Positions 1 to 8,991 are shown, counted from the stretch's first letter. The stretch is 25,929 nt of DNA from Tritrichomonas foetus (GCA_001839685.1 MLAK01000602.1:1-25929); one strand, 5' to 3'. Translations and numbers: made by a program. The notes: a model not told the origin generated them from the letters alone.

Positions 1-1784
1 TTCCTGTGACTTGCCGATCTTTATTCCGACAATTTAATAAAGTAGTATGAAGATTACCAGGGAAAAATGTTGTAGGTAGTTGATTTCAACGTGATAGTCT
101 GGCTAATGTACTTATCTAACTATTTTTTTCCTTCACAATAGGCAATAGATTCGGATTTTCATGATCTCAAGAAATAAATTATAGGTTTCCTTCGATTTGC
201 TTCTCTAGCTAATAGTAATTAATAATTTTGGTCTTGTCTGCCATTGTAACATCTGAATCGTTGATTTTGCCTATGATATTCAAAAATTTGTTGGTGATGT
301 CTTTCCTCAAAAATGCGCCTTGAAGTTGGTCTTGTCCAAAGGTTAAAATATGTGGGAGCAATGAAATGGGAGTATTTATACATCTATACAATATTCAGGA
401 AGATATTAGAATATTTAAACATATTAGTTACCCTTGAACATGGTACCATTTTTTATACTAAAAAGATAAAAAAATAAATTGAAAACTAACTTAATTATTT
501 GAAGGCATATTTAAAAACACCAATGGCTGGGAGGGTATTGATGGGTCTTTAATATATTAATTGATGATGCCATTGATGGGGCCACTAATGGGTGAATTGA
601 TGGCAATATGATGTCTAAATGGTACTGGGCAAAAAAATTCGTTAAATTTTGCCTCTAACGATAAGTGAGCCATAATATTTGTCATTTATGTGATTGTCCA
701 ATTTCCAAGTCTTATTATATCTACTAACTCCACTGTTAAAAGGTAGTCTTGTTCATCAACTCATCTGGAGCATGACACGAATTTCGAACTTAGGATGAAC
801 TGATTGAGTTATGAAGGAAATGTCTGCAAATTATTCAGGAGGAAGAAAGGTTATATTTTATATCAACTGGCTGAGAGCCAACCATAGCGCTAATATGGCC
901 TAAGATTTAAATTTCCTATGATTAGATAACGCTCGCTGGGACAGAACACTTTGTGAATTTTCTTGGAGCTCATAACTTTCTCACTTTCATTAAATAATCA
1001 CTGCCTTAGATAACTTCGAATTAATAATCCATATTTTTGAAAAAGCGAAGTATTGTTATATTTCCTTCTTGTATCTTCCAGTTTAATAAATAAAACCATA
1101 TTTATCTCATTATCATTCAATCATAAATTGAGTCAGCTATGACAAGGTTGTGCATTGAATCGATTCTGCCAAGTTATGGCATCTGATTTGCAGCAATTTA
1201 AATTTGGCCAAGTGAAATCGATGGTTTTTTAATATGTGAGTCAAATCAGGAACTATAAATGTTTGCACATAGTGTTAATCGTCACATTCTTCAGTATCAA
1301 TTCAACAAAGTTAATGATGTCATCTTGATTAATTAAAGCCCTATTAAGATTCAAATCTATTTTTCTCAAAGCTCAAGACGTTTCTGCCTCATTTGACTTA
1401 TAAAAGCAATCTTTGGTTGCCTAATAAGTCATACCAATGTTTTTCATGTTCCAGAGTTTCCACTGTTCCGGAGATCCATGTCTACGGTTCATTGATCATG
1501 TGCCAAAATCATAAAAATGAAATTATTAGAGATTATGCGAAATATAAGATTATTCTCAAGAAATTGGGCTTAAAAGCACAGAGTGTTTTTAGAGGTTTTT
1601 GCTAAATTGAGTATTTTATCTTTATGTTTCTGTGCCCAATAACAGATATTGAAAGCTAAAACACGAAAGTATTCGAAACACTCTTTGGTTTTTATGTCAC
1701 TCTCAGATTCATGAAAGCATTGAATTGAAAGAAATTCAATCATTCATACCCGCTATGATTCCAATATTTCCGATAAAATAGCCT
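1..1784. other. Gene-poor left flank
   Basis: AT-rich sequence with stop codons in every frame. I see no intact gene, tRNA or rRNA. Near 530-620 the phrase ATTGATGG recurs several times in slightly altered form (for example around 537, 560, 572 and 595), giving a loose GATGG-rich patch. At 1719-1740 there is a small hairpin, ATTGAATT-GAAAGA-AATTCAAT. The only coding-like stretch is the decayed frame at 1348-1605, listed separately. Confidence 0.5.
1348..1605 (+). pseudogene. Decayed reading frame with Cys/His pairs
   Basis: About 85 codons stay open between an in-frame TAA at 1345-1347 and the TAA at 1603-1605, long for such AT-rich DNA. There is no good start codon at its beginning; the only internal ATG, near 1500, would leave about 34 residues. 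The peptide has a CFSC pair followed 17 residues later by CQNH, which could be a zinc-binding remnant, then a Lys-rich helix-like tail (DYAKYKIILKKLGLKAQ). I recognise no family. It lies just left of the transposon-like element, so it may be a relic of a mobile-element gene or a chance frame. Confidence 0.25.
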
Positions 1785-1805
1785 ATGAAATGAAAGGTAC
1801 TCCGG
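1785..1805 (+). repeat. Left target duplication and terminal inverted repeat
   Basis: ATGAAATG (1785-1792, target duplication) is followed by AAAGGTACTCCGG (1793-1805, terminal inverted repeat). Confidence 0.8.
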
Positions 1806-2960
1806 TTGACAAAGCTACCAATTAAATTAAATCATCTTGGAATATTATAAAAAAGAGTTAAAATATTATAAATTTATTTTTATATAAGATTTGGTCTTAC
1901 CAAAAGTTGGATAGAGATAATTTTTTATTATTACACATATTTCACAATTTTTCAGAATATATTCAAATTTTCAATGCATTATTTCTAATAGTATCTAGAA
2001 ATTATTGATTCACCACTTCTGTTTAAAGTCCCTTAACTTGGGATCTTAATGGGTGTATAGCATTGATATAAATCGTTTATAAATGTATATAAGATACTGG
2101 TATTATGACAAGCTTCATCAATTGGAAGTTTCCCTAATATCCACAAATTTGAAATAAGCTTTCAATGATCCATTTGGATTCATAATAATAATCTCATTAT
2201 TTCATAAAAACACCAATCTCATGAATTTGTATAACAACGATGATTATTTCATAAAAATAATCTCATAAAAATAATCTCTCTCTAATATCGGCACAGAAAG
2301 CGGGTCGTTGCATAAAACCTTGTCATGTCTCAGAATAAGGATCTTTTTGAATCTCTGGGTCAAGAGCATAAGATTGTGATTTTGGCGGTATTATCTTTTA
2401 TGCCCGTTTTTCCAAAATGGAAATAATTTGATAGTGAATGCACGCTAAACTCTCATATTTTCATTCCCAGTCTATTTTTTCCCAGATAAATACAGAAAAT
2501 AAAAAATTATTAAATCAAATCGCAATAAAAAAAATTCAAAAGGCAGATTTTTAATTAATTTAAACGATAAGAAGCAGACAAGTGGTATTTCATCATAACT
2601 GGATTGTAGGCAATTCGCTTGGTTACAACTCCCGCAAAAACGAAAATCAGATAATTTTCTGTGTTGAGTCACGCAGGAAGATTTAGAAGTCTGTTTCTAC
2701 CCCAATGATGTGAATTATTCTGCTGCCTCCTTTGCCCGATTTTGACGCTCTTTGGTTTATTTTTAAAAGAAATTTCGAAAATTATTGATTTTTGAAAATA
2801 ACATTTTTCTTCGACTTTTCTGAGATTTTACGTTTTAAAATCATCAGGTATCAAGCAATTTCTACACCCTGATATTAGCACTTAGAAATGTTGACTCACT
2901 GCGGTGAAAAAGTTAATATACTGTTTTTCCAAATAACGTATTTTCAGCCGGAGTACCTTT
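1793..2960. mobile_element. Non-autonomous DNA transposon with TIRs and target duplication
   Basis: The two ends carry a perfect 13-bp inverted repeat: AAAGGTACTCCGG at 1793-1805 and its complement at 2948-2960. Similarity continues imperfectly inward for about 8 bases (TTGACAAA against CTGAAAAT). The same 8 bases, ATGAAATG, lie directly outside each end (1785-1792 and 2961-2968), as expected for a target-site duplication. The boundary is ambiguous by one A, so it could be 9 bp. An 8-bp duplication suggests the hAT superfamily; 9 bp suggests Mutator-like elements, which are known in trichomonads. The 1,168-bp interior has no long frame. The best is a 66-codon minus-strand frame at 2472-2672 that opens with GTG and contains CGSC and NC. 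The element is therefore a deletion derivative or MITE-like copy that would need a transposase encoded elsewhere. Confidence 0.8.
2250..2277 (+). repeat. Tandem 14-bp duplication
   Basis: Two exact adjacent copies of CATAAAAATAATCT, inside the transposon-like element. A related TTCATAATAATAATCTC lies about 70 bases upstream, so this is a small patch of local duplication. Confidence 0.7.
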
Positions 2961-2968
2961 ATGAAATG
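2948..2968 (-). repeat. Right terminal inverted repeat and target duplication
   Basis: CCGGAGTACCTTT (2948-2960) is the exact complement of the left terminal repeat. It is followed by ATGAAATG (2961-2968), the second copy of the target duplication. Confidence 0.8.
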
Positions 2969-3528
2969 ATATAAATATTGAAATTACTTGATTATGCACA
3001 AAAGCAAATTCTTTTTTCATGTATCTAATAAAATATTCAGATAGCTACAGTCCCAAGAATTCGGAAACATTCATCCGAAATTTTGTCCAACCAAACTCCT
3101 ATTGATATATTGACAAACGGCAAAAATTATCACAAATAATCAGAGAACTATGTGAATTGAAGTCATTCAATTTCAAAGAATTTTATAACCGAAATACTTT
3201 CAATCGGCTAATGCGAACGGTTGAAATTTTCTCTGACTTTTCGAATTCCACGAAGCAGATAACACCAACACAGACGCAAATCCATCAAAGTTATAGCGGA
3301 ATATACGTCAATGCGTTAAAGTTACCTATGATCGGCTTTTGAACCAAAGAAAATGATAGAGGATGCGAAGAGGTGGTGATGATGCTGTTGGCTCCTCGTT
3401 TATTTTTGAATTCGAAAAGGGAGCTAGTCTATTCAAAAATTGTGACTACCATTCAATTATTTCATCATGATTAACTTTTTCAATCTTCTGATAAGTTTGC
3501 TTCATGCTTCATTTTTATTCTTTCGCGT
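2969..3528. other. Gene-free spacer before the initiator-binding gene
   Basis: No convincing gene. A 61-codon frame at 3157-3342 starts at TTG and matches nothing I know. A 12-bp inverted repeat (CTTTTCGAATTC at 3237-3248, complement at 3408-3419) is visible, but its core is self-complementary and it may be chance. The 3' end holds the promoter of the next gene. Confidence 0.5.
3509..3513 (+). promoter_or_regulatory. Inr core promoter motif (TCATT)
   Basis: TCATT fits the trichomonad initiator consensus TCAYW. The A at 3511 would be +1, giving an 18-base leader before the ATG at 3529. Confidence 0.5.
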
Positions 3529-4245
3529 ATGTGCACACTAACAAAACAATCACTCGCAGAATTGAAACAACCATTTCCCGAGAGACTCATACAAAATTTA
3601 CAAGATTCTGATAATCACCCCGAAAACATTCCTCGGAATGGCGTCGCTTGGATCAACAATCACGAGTTCATCATCAACACAACATTGTTCGCCAATAGTC
3701 TCGGAATTAAAAAGAATTCAGTCAACTTAAACCTTCGCTCGCATGGAATCGAAAGAGTACGCACAAAATACCAGGACCCCATCAACAAGCTTCCAGACGG
3801 CACCCACTGGGCGGTTTGCAGGGACAAAAATGGACTTTTCTCGAGAGAAACAAAACTGGAACAAGCAGCAGCGACCTTGAAGTGGATGAACCCCAAGAAG
3901 CGAAAGACAGAGAAAACAAATTCAATACTTGCAAGTAGTCAAAATGCAAATCCAGTGAAAAAAGAATACATAATTCCAACAATTAATCTATCCAACGATT
4001 CACTGCTTTCTAAAGTTGAGGAGAGTGATTTTGAAAATGTTTCATCACCTGATATCAATTTTTCATCGTCGCCTGAAAAATTGGATGAAATTGAACCATT
4101 CACGGAATATTCCCGTGAAATTTTCTTTGGATTTGAAAGGGATGAAATTAAAAACGATCAGCATGAGTTTCCTTTCTTGACCATTAATTTGATGGAGCAG
4201 CAGGGCTCTTTTGAAGAAAATTGGGATTTAATGTTTGAAATTTGA
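3529..4245 (+). CDS. Initiator-binding-domain (IBD) transcription factor, IBP39-like
   Basis: The 238-residue protein appears to be a nuclear core-promoter-binding factor of the trichomonad IBP39 family, whose N-terminal winged helix contacts the Inr element. Residues about 15-120 carry the domain: a helix with QNL, then GVAWINNHEF, then the recognition-helix-like segment LGIKKNSVNLNLRSHGIE (about 78-95), then THWAVC...NGLFSRET. Order and spacing fit the IBD family as I know it. KKRK at about 123-126 could be a nuclear localisation signal. The rest is acidic, Ser/Asn-rich and low in structure (many S-P pairs), unlike the folded C-terminal domain of IBP39, and the protein is shorter than IBP39. 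The start is supported by an Inr motif 18 bases upstream. Family assignment is from pattern, without a search. DNA target and partner are inferred. Confidence 0.75.
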   Translation: MCTLTKQSLAELKQPFPERLIQNLQDSDNHPENIPRNGVAWINNHEFIINTTLFANSLGIKKNSVNLNLRSHGIERVRTKYQDPINKLPDGTHWAVCRDKNGLFSRETKLEQAAATLKWMNPKKRKTEKTNSILASSQNANPVKKEYIIPTINLSNDSLLSKVEESDFENVSSPDINFSSSPEKLDEIEPFTEYSREIFFGFERDEIKNDQHEFPFLTINLMEQQGSFEENWDLMFEI

Positions 4246-4530
4246 GAGTTGTAGTCAAGTAATTTTCTTTTTCTTTTCGTTTTTTTGTAGGCCAGCTTTT
4301 GGAAAGTGGAAACAAAATATAGAAATTACTAAAATATTGTGAATTAAATTTTTGGATTATTTCACTGAAAGAAAACACACAAAAGAATCTGTAATGTGAA
4401 ATTATTGCGCTTCATTCATGTTTCGTTTTGGGTGAGTTTGAGTGATTATATTATAATTTTTTCATAATTCAAAGAAATTAAGGGTCTGTCGGAAAAAAGT
4501 GAATAATTCGGTTTTTTTAGTATAGCAATC

Positions 4531-4586
4531 CAAAGTTTGAATTTCAAACGACAGAATTCGCGAAGAATGTGAATTTTGAAACTTTG
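4531..4586. repeat. Hairpin-forming inverted repeat
   Basis: CAAAGTTTGAATTTC (4531-4545) pairs with GAATTTTGAAACTTTG (4571-4586), allowing one bulged base and a mismatch, with a 25-base loop. Function unknown. Confidence 0.4.
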
Positions 4587-4919
4587 ATTAACGCAATAAA
4601 ACGCCTTAGATTTGAGAAGACTGGTTCTGAAATCACGTATCAATGAACGAAGCATTTCTTTTGGTGTATTTTTAAGCTTTCATCAAATGCGAGAAATAAT
4701 CGAAAATCTTATTAAATTTGTGTTTGACAGAAATATGATTCGATTTGAACTTTTCGGAAATATTCAATCTTTGATTGCCATTCACTAGCTGTGAGAAAGT
4801 CTGAGGTTCAAATCATTGGAATCCCTAACTAATTGAAATTGTCCAGATAGATGGATAGACATGTGATATGAAAACCAAGTAGAAAATTGACAGTTGAATT
4901 GTTTATTTTTCTATTGATT

Positions 4920-4924
4920 TCACT
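4920..4924 (+). promoter_or_regulatory. Inr core promoter motif (TCACT)
   Basis: TCACT matches TCAYW. +1 would be the A at 4922, eleven bases before the twinfilin ATG, the usual trichomonad spacing. Confidence 0.65.
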
Positions 4925-4932
4925 TCAACAAA

Positions 4933-5895
4933 ATGAGTAATACAGCACTCATCGAAATTGGTGAAAGCCTCACCCAAGCTCTCATTGATTTCAAGGGCGA
5001 TGACACAAAACGCGCCGTTAAGTTAACAATTGAAAACGAAGTTCTCCTCCCAGTTCAAACAATCCCAGTTATTTCCACACCAGAAGAGGACTTTGATTCA
5101 CTTGGTGATCACCTCAACCCAAAGGAACCATCATTCCTTGTCACTCGTCTCGCTAAACAAGTTGGAACACCAGAATTTCTCTTAATTATCTACATCCCAC
5201 CAACATGCCCAATTCGCCCAAGAACAATTTTCGCATCCTCCCGTGTTCCAGTCCAACGCCACCTTTCACAAGTCTTCGCCGGATTGGGTGACTACTTTGT
5301 TGACGATATCAAGGATGTCAACTACAAGACATACTTACAAGTCACACGTAAGGACACAAACGCTATGAGCTATGATGAAATCCGCGCCACACTTGATGCC
5401 CAAGACCAACATGTTGGACAAGTTCAACTCCCAACCCACGATTCATTCACATGGCCAGTTGCCGATGATCTCATGGCCCTCCTCAAGGATTTCGTTGCTG
5501 GATCAGGACCAAAGATCGTCGCCGGACAAGCCTCCCCAACTGGTGGCGCCATCAGCCACGGTGGATCAGGCGATAGCCTTTCCGACATTGACAGCAAGTC
5601 TCCAAAGTACTGTGCAATCAGATACAACAACAACGGAACTGAGCTCAAGGTCTTCCTTTTGCTCTGCCCAGATAACGCAAAATCTCGCGAAAAGATGATG
5701 TCATCAACATGCAAGCACAGCTTCCTCAAGGGATGCGAAGAATGCGGACTTACATTCGACAAGTCATTCGAAGTCAGAGATGAAAGAGATTTCACAGATT
5801 CTTACTTGGATGAACTCGTTAACCCATCTAACGAAACACACGGATATGGTGAAGTTAAAGCTTTACAAAAGCCAAGAAGGCCAGGACGCCGTTAA
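4933..5895 (+). CDS. TWF: Twinfilin (two ADF-homology domains)
   Basis: This 320-residue cytoplasmic actin-binding protein would bind ADP-actin monomers, cap barbed ends and bind capping protein, as twinfilins do. The first ADF-homology domain spans about 1-155; its long actin-binding helix is marked by PPTCPIRPRTIFASSRVPVQ (about 109-128). A linker rich in Gly/Ser (about 190-225) leads to the second domain (about 224-305), with YCAIRYNNNGTELKVFLLLCP, then KSREKMMSSTCKHSFL and a DFTDSYLDELVNPSN ending typical of twinfilins. The basic tail QKPRRPGRR (last ten residues) matches the Lys/Arg tail that binds capping protein and phosphoinositides. The length fits twinfilins (320-350 residues). Codons end in C or G far more often than in neighbouring genes (CTC, AAG, AAC, ATC), suggesting high expression. 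TAAG-TAAA at the stop may serve as the trichomonad UAAA polyadenylation signal. Confidence 0.92.
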   Translation: MSNTALIEIGESLTQALIDFKGDDTKRAVKLTIENEVLLPVQTIPVISTPEEDFDSLGDHLNPKEPSFLVTRLAKQVGTPEFLLIIYIPPTCPIRPRTIFASSRVPVQRHLSQVFAGLGDYFVDDIKDVNYKTYLQVTRKDTNAMSYDEIRATLDAQDQHVGQVQLPTHDSFTWPVADDLMALLKDFVAGSGPKIVAGQASPTGGAISHGGSGDSLSDIDSKSPKYCAIRYNNNGTELKVFLLLCPDNAKSREKMMSSTCKHSFLKGCEECGLTFDKSFEVRDERDFTDSYLDELVNPSNETHGYGEVKALQKPRRPGRR

Positions 5896-5975
5896 GTAAA
5901 GTCTCAAGTGGAGTTTTAATTCGCTTTTTTTCCCCTCTATTTTTATTATTTTGGTCAAAATCCAGGATTTTTTTC

Positions 5976-6004
5976 CCAAGCTTTTTCTAAACCAAAAAAC
6001 TTGG
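5976..6004. repeat. Short hairpin downstream of twinfilin
   Basis: CCAAGCTTTTT (5976-5986) and AAAAAACTTGG (5994-6004) form an 11-bp stem with one C-A mismatch and a 7-base loop, about 80 bases after the twinfilin stop. Confidence 0.5.
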
Positions 6005-6011
6005 AATTATT

Positions 6012-6094
6012 GCAGCCAGTTTTCATGATGGTGAACTTTTAAGGTCAAATGAAAAGCCAAATCAGCGAAAAGTGTTCATGATAAACCTGGCTGC
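6012..6094. repeat. Long imperfect hairpin downstream of twinfilin
   Basis: GCAGCCAG at 6012-6019 pairs with CTGGCTGC at 6087-6094. Pairing continues inward through TTTTCATGA...ACTTTT (to about 6040) against AAAAGT..TCATGATAAAC (from about 6067), with bulges. The stem is roughly 25 bp with a loop of about 26 bases. I see no flanking duplication, so a MITE is unproven; a structured RNA or gene-end element is possible. Confidence 0.55.
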
Positions 6095-6389
6095 AGTTTA
6101 TATATAAAGATCAGACATAGGATTTGTCAAGTTTAATTGTGACACATGATTTAAAAGATGTCAACTTGTCAAGATGATGGTGAATCGGTATTTCGTTCAC
6201 ATTGATTTGATGTTCATGAAAGGCTCGAATTTATTTTAAGATAATGAGAATGTTTTTTTTTGGAGTTCTAAGAAAGTTCATGAGTGGGCTTTTAGCTGTG
6301 TTCTAAGCAAGGCATTTCATATGACACACAGATCGTGTCATCTTGAATCTATCGACGGCCAATTATACATTCAATTATTAAGTATATCC

Positions 6390-6394
6390 TCACA
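6390..6394 (+). promoter_or_regulatory. Inr core promoter motif (TCACA)
   Basis: TCACA matches TCAYW. +1 at 6392 is 5 bases before the ATG at 6397. Confidence 0.6.
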
Positions 6395-6396
6395 TC

Positions 6397-8991
6397 ATGT
6401 CAAAAAATCCTCAGAAATTAACTTTCTCATTTAAACGGTCTCATGATGATAAGTATTATTTTTTGATGGAGAAAAAGAAAAGTAAACAAAGGCGCGTTCC
6501 CACAGATGTTGAACTTCCAATACTCAAACAAGGGGCAATAGAATATTATAGCCATCCTAACCACAGCGACGAAAGAAAAACTGTTAACGAAAAATATTTC
6601 AATATATTAAACCCTCTCGACCCAGTTCACTGGTCTAATGAAACAGTCGTTCGAATGTGGTTTCAAAACAATGCAAATAAAGTTAAACTATTTCAGGCCG
6701 AATTAGGATATCCAACATCTGATAATCCAATTACATTACCTCCGACCAATAATCAAATACCAAATAGTACAAATATCCAGAAAACTTATCCAAATTATGA
6801 AACGCCAGCAGACGAACCACCCATGCCTGTTAATGAAATATCTAATCAATCCAATTTTATGAATCTACAGAACGAAATTTTGCAGCAACCACAAAATGAA
6901 TTTTTCCAACAGCAGCAAAATATTTATCAACCAACACCACCACTACTAAATCCTGCAACAAACCCAGAATCACAAACTCCAGTATTACCACTAAATCCTG
7001 CACCTGCGCCAGAAAGAGGTGATTCAATTTCTTGTTTTTTTGCACCAAGTGATTCAGGTGATATTCACTTATTCACACCACCAGCATCCCGCTCAACTTC
7101 TGTTTTTTCCGATTTTGACATTTTAAATCCATCCTCACAAACTCCTGACATTATTGAAACGAATGATAGCAATTTGAGTAGAGGAATTAATGAAAATTCG
7201 AATAATATTTCAAATTCTGTTCAATATCAAGGAAATTTGAAAAGTTCGGATTCCTCATCACAAGAACTAAAAAGAGTTTTAAGTTTACCACCAGATGATG
7301 ACCCAACTATTCTTAAATCGTCTTCTCGAAAAGTAGAATTTATCGATGCGGATTTTTCTTCATCAGCTTCTAATTCCGGCGTCGTTTCTCGTGTTTCTTC
7401 AGTTGTTGGTGACGATAATACTGATGATGATAATCTTCCAATTGTTCCTCAACTAAGTTCATTAAAAAATATTGATTCAACAACATTTGATACTACTAAA
7501 TATCAAATGTATGCAGCTCTTCAAGATTTTAACAAAGCTTTGAGGTTTGCAAAGTCATATACCAGACAAGAATTACTAGAGTTCCAACAAAGAGCTGAAA
7601 AACGAATGATTGAAATTTTAACGATTTTTAATGATGTTTTAAAAATAGATCAAATTTATTCAGTTGATACAACAGCAGAAACTATTCATTCAATTGAAAC
7701 ACCAACTATGAAAAGACAAATATCAATAACTACTCGTCAATATAATGATGAAATACCTGAAAGTACAGAAAGTACAGCAACTACAGATTTTATTGAGGAA
7801 GTTTGTCCGAATATTTATGTGACTAAAAACTGGAAAGCTCCAATTCGAGCACCAGAACCAATAAAATCCTTTTATAAAGGAATGTATAAAAAAGAAAATT
7901 ATAAATTTGAAGAAGTACAGAATTTAATATTATCTACGATTATTGAAGAAACTGATTCAGTTGTGAAAGTTTTTTATAATAGCAATGAGAGAGCTTATCA
8001 AATTGAATACCAAGGGAAAGTTGCAAATACTGGATTCTTTCATAAACCAACTTCAATTTGTGCTTATCCAAGTGAAAATTTGGTTTTCGTATGTGGTGAT
8101 ATTCGGATTAAATCATTTTCATTAGAAACTTTAGAAAATATTGAAACTTACTTCGTTCGAACTGATTTTATAATTAATTCAGCAATTGCTGCATTTGATA
8201 ATACTCTAATTCTCGGTTTAGATAAAAAAGTTTTATTTTGGAACATTCACAGGGAAAAGCCAAATCCAAAGCCTGCAACTTTACTTTCCAGCCGAAACTC
8301 AATTTATGAAGAATCTGCAAGAAGGAATCTTTTAGATATCGAGTCTGTTAATTGGATAAAAGGAAAAACATCAAGAAAAGAATTTGAAATTGATGATTTC
8401 GGAAATATCTCCAACATAGTAATCCATCAGAACCGCATGGAAAACAATAAAAATAAGACAAATAATAATGATATGAATGAAGAAAATAAAGAGGATATCT
8501 TGATTGCTATTTCTTCAAATAATTATCCAATTATTTATGTGTATAACACGAAAATGGAAATAGTATCAAGATTGATTTCGCATACAATGAATATATCTTC
8601 TATTTCATTTTACGGGAATAAATTGGTTAGTGGCTCGTATGATTTCACTGCAAAAATTTGGGATATTGAAAAAGGTTTTTCAAGCATCTGTTTATCACGC
8701 CACTCAAGTGAAATCACTGCAATTTGTGGTGGAAAATATTGCGGAAGAGATATTTTGTTTACTGGTGGAAAAGACAGTGAAATAAAGGGATGGTCAATTT
8801 CCGACAAAAAAGCAATTTTCAAAATTAAATTAAGACAAGATACTTTCCCAGTTTGTTTGAGATTCAATCCAGAAAAAGTTCTTTTGACAATAGTTTCAAT
8901 GTCAATGAAAGATGATGAAGAAGCAGACCATGGTTTTGGTGTTGGAAATAACTTTCAACAAGGACAAATTCAAACATACAAGTTTGATTAA
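6397..8991 (+). CDS. Homeodomain-like / WD40-repeat fusion protein
   Basis: The protein has 864 residues. Residues about 33-98 look like a homeodomain: a basic entry (KKKSKQRRVP), two predicted helices (LPILKQGAIEYYSHPNHSDE, then ERKTVNEKYFNIL), and a third helix ending in VVRMWFQNNANKVK, with WFQN at 88-91 as in homeodomain positions 48-51. The usual Arg53 is Ala, and extra residues lie between helices 2 and 3. Residues about 105-355 are low-complexity (Pro/Gln/Asn, then Ser/Asp). Residues about 365-415 form a possible coiled coil. From about 530 to the end come WD40 blades: VFVCGDIRIKSFSLETLE, LILGLDKKVLFWNI, NKLVSGSYDFTAKIWDIEKG (741-760) and ILFTGGKDSEIKGWSI. A DNA-binding role is inferred. 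The WD40 part is certain by pattern, the homeodomain likely. The start is fixed by the Inr five bases upstream. Confidence 0.85.
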   Translation: MSKNPQKLTFSFKRSHDDKYYFLMEKKKSKQRRVPTDVELPILKQGAIEYYSHPNHSDERKTVNEKYFNILNPLDPVHWSNETVVRMWFQNNANKVKLFQAELGYPTSDNPITLPPTNNQIPNSTNIQKTYPNYETPADEPPMPVNEISNQSNFMNLQNEILQQPQNEFFQQQQNIYQPTPPLLNPATNPESQTPVLPLNPAPAPERGDSISCFFAPSDSGDIHLFTPPASRSTSVFSDFDILNPSSQTPDIIETNDSNLSRGINENSNNISNSVQYQGNLKSSDSSSQELKRVLSLPPDDDPTILKSSSRKVEFIDADFSSSASNSGVVSRVSSVVGDDNTDDDNLPIVPQLSSLKNIDSTTFDTTKYQMYAALQDFNKALRFAKSYTRQELLEFQQRAEKRMIEILTIFNDVLKIDQIYSVDTTAETIHSIETPTMKRQISITTRQYNDEIPESTESTATTDFIEEVCPNIYVTKNWKAPIRAPEPIKSFYKGMYKKENYKFEEVQNLILSTIIEETDSVVKVFYNSNERAYQIEYQGKVANTGFFHKPTSICAYPSENLVFVCGDIRIKSFSLETLENIETYFVRTDFIINSAIAAFDNTLILGLDKKVLFWNIHREKPNPKPATLLSSRNSIYEESARRNLLDIESVNWIKGKTSRKEFEIDDFGNISNIVIHQNRMENNKNKTNNNDMNEENKEDILIAISSNNYPIIYVYNTKMEIVSRLISHTMNISSISFYGNKLVSGSYDFTAKIWDIEKGFSSICLSRHSSEITAICGGKYCGRDILFTGGKDSEIKGWSISDKKAIFKIKLRQDTFPVCLRFNPEKVLLTIVSMSMKDDEEADHGFGVGNNFQQGQIQTYKFD

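Larger units (their letters stand above)
4246..4932. other. Spacer between IBD gene and twinfilin
   Basis: About 690 bases without a supported gene. A 69-codon minus-strand frame (4446-4655) starts with ATG but is Leu/Ile/Lys-rich, resembles nothing I know and overlaps a hairpin. I do not call it. The last 13 bases hold the twinfilin Inr and leader. Confidence 0.5.
5896..6389. other. Spacer between twinfilin and the homeodomain-like/WD40 gene
   Basis: Apart from the two hairpins at 5976-6094, there is a third, weaker pairing (CAAGTT near 6129 with AACTTG near 6163). No reading frame of note. Confidence 0.45.

Noticed and set aside
2472..2672. Cys-containing minus-strand frame as a transposase fragment
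   Set aside because: It opens with GTG, has only 66 codons and lacks any transposase motif I can recognise.
3237..3419. 12-bp inverted repeat CTTTTCGAATTC
   Set aside because: Its core is self-palindromic and no flanking duplication is seen, so it is poor evidence for a second mobile element.
4446..4655. Minus-strand 69-codon frame starting with ATG
   Set aside because: No Inr motif, no family resemblance, hydrophobic low-information sequence, and it overlaps a hairpin.
4795..4830. GGTTCAAATC resembling a tRNA B-box
   Set aside because: No T-arm stem, acceptor stem or anticodon arm can be built around it.
8610..8867. Minus-strand frame opposite the WD40 region
   Set aside because: It is antisense to well-formed WD40 blades and has no features of its own.
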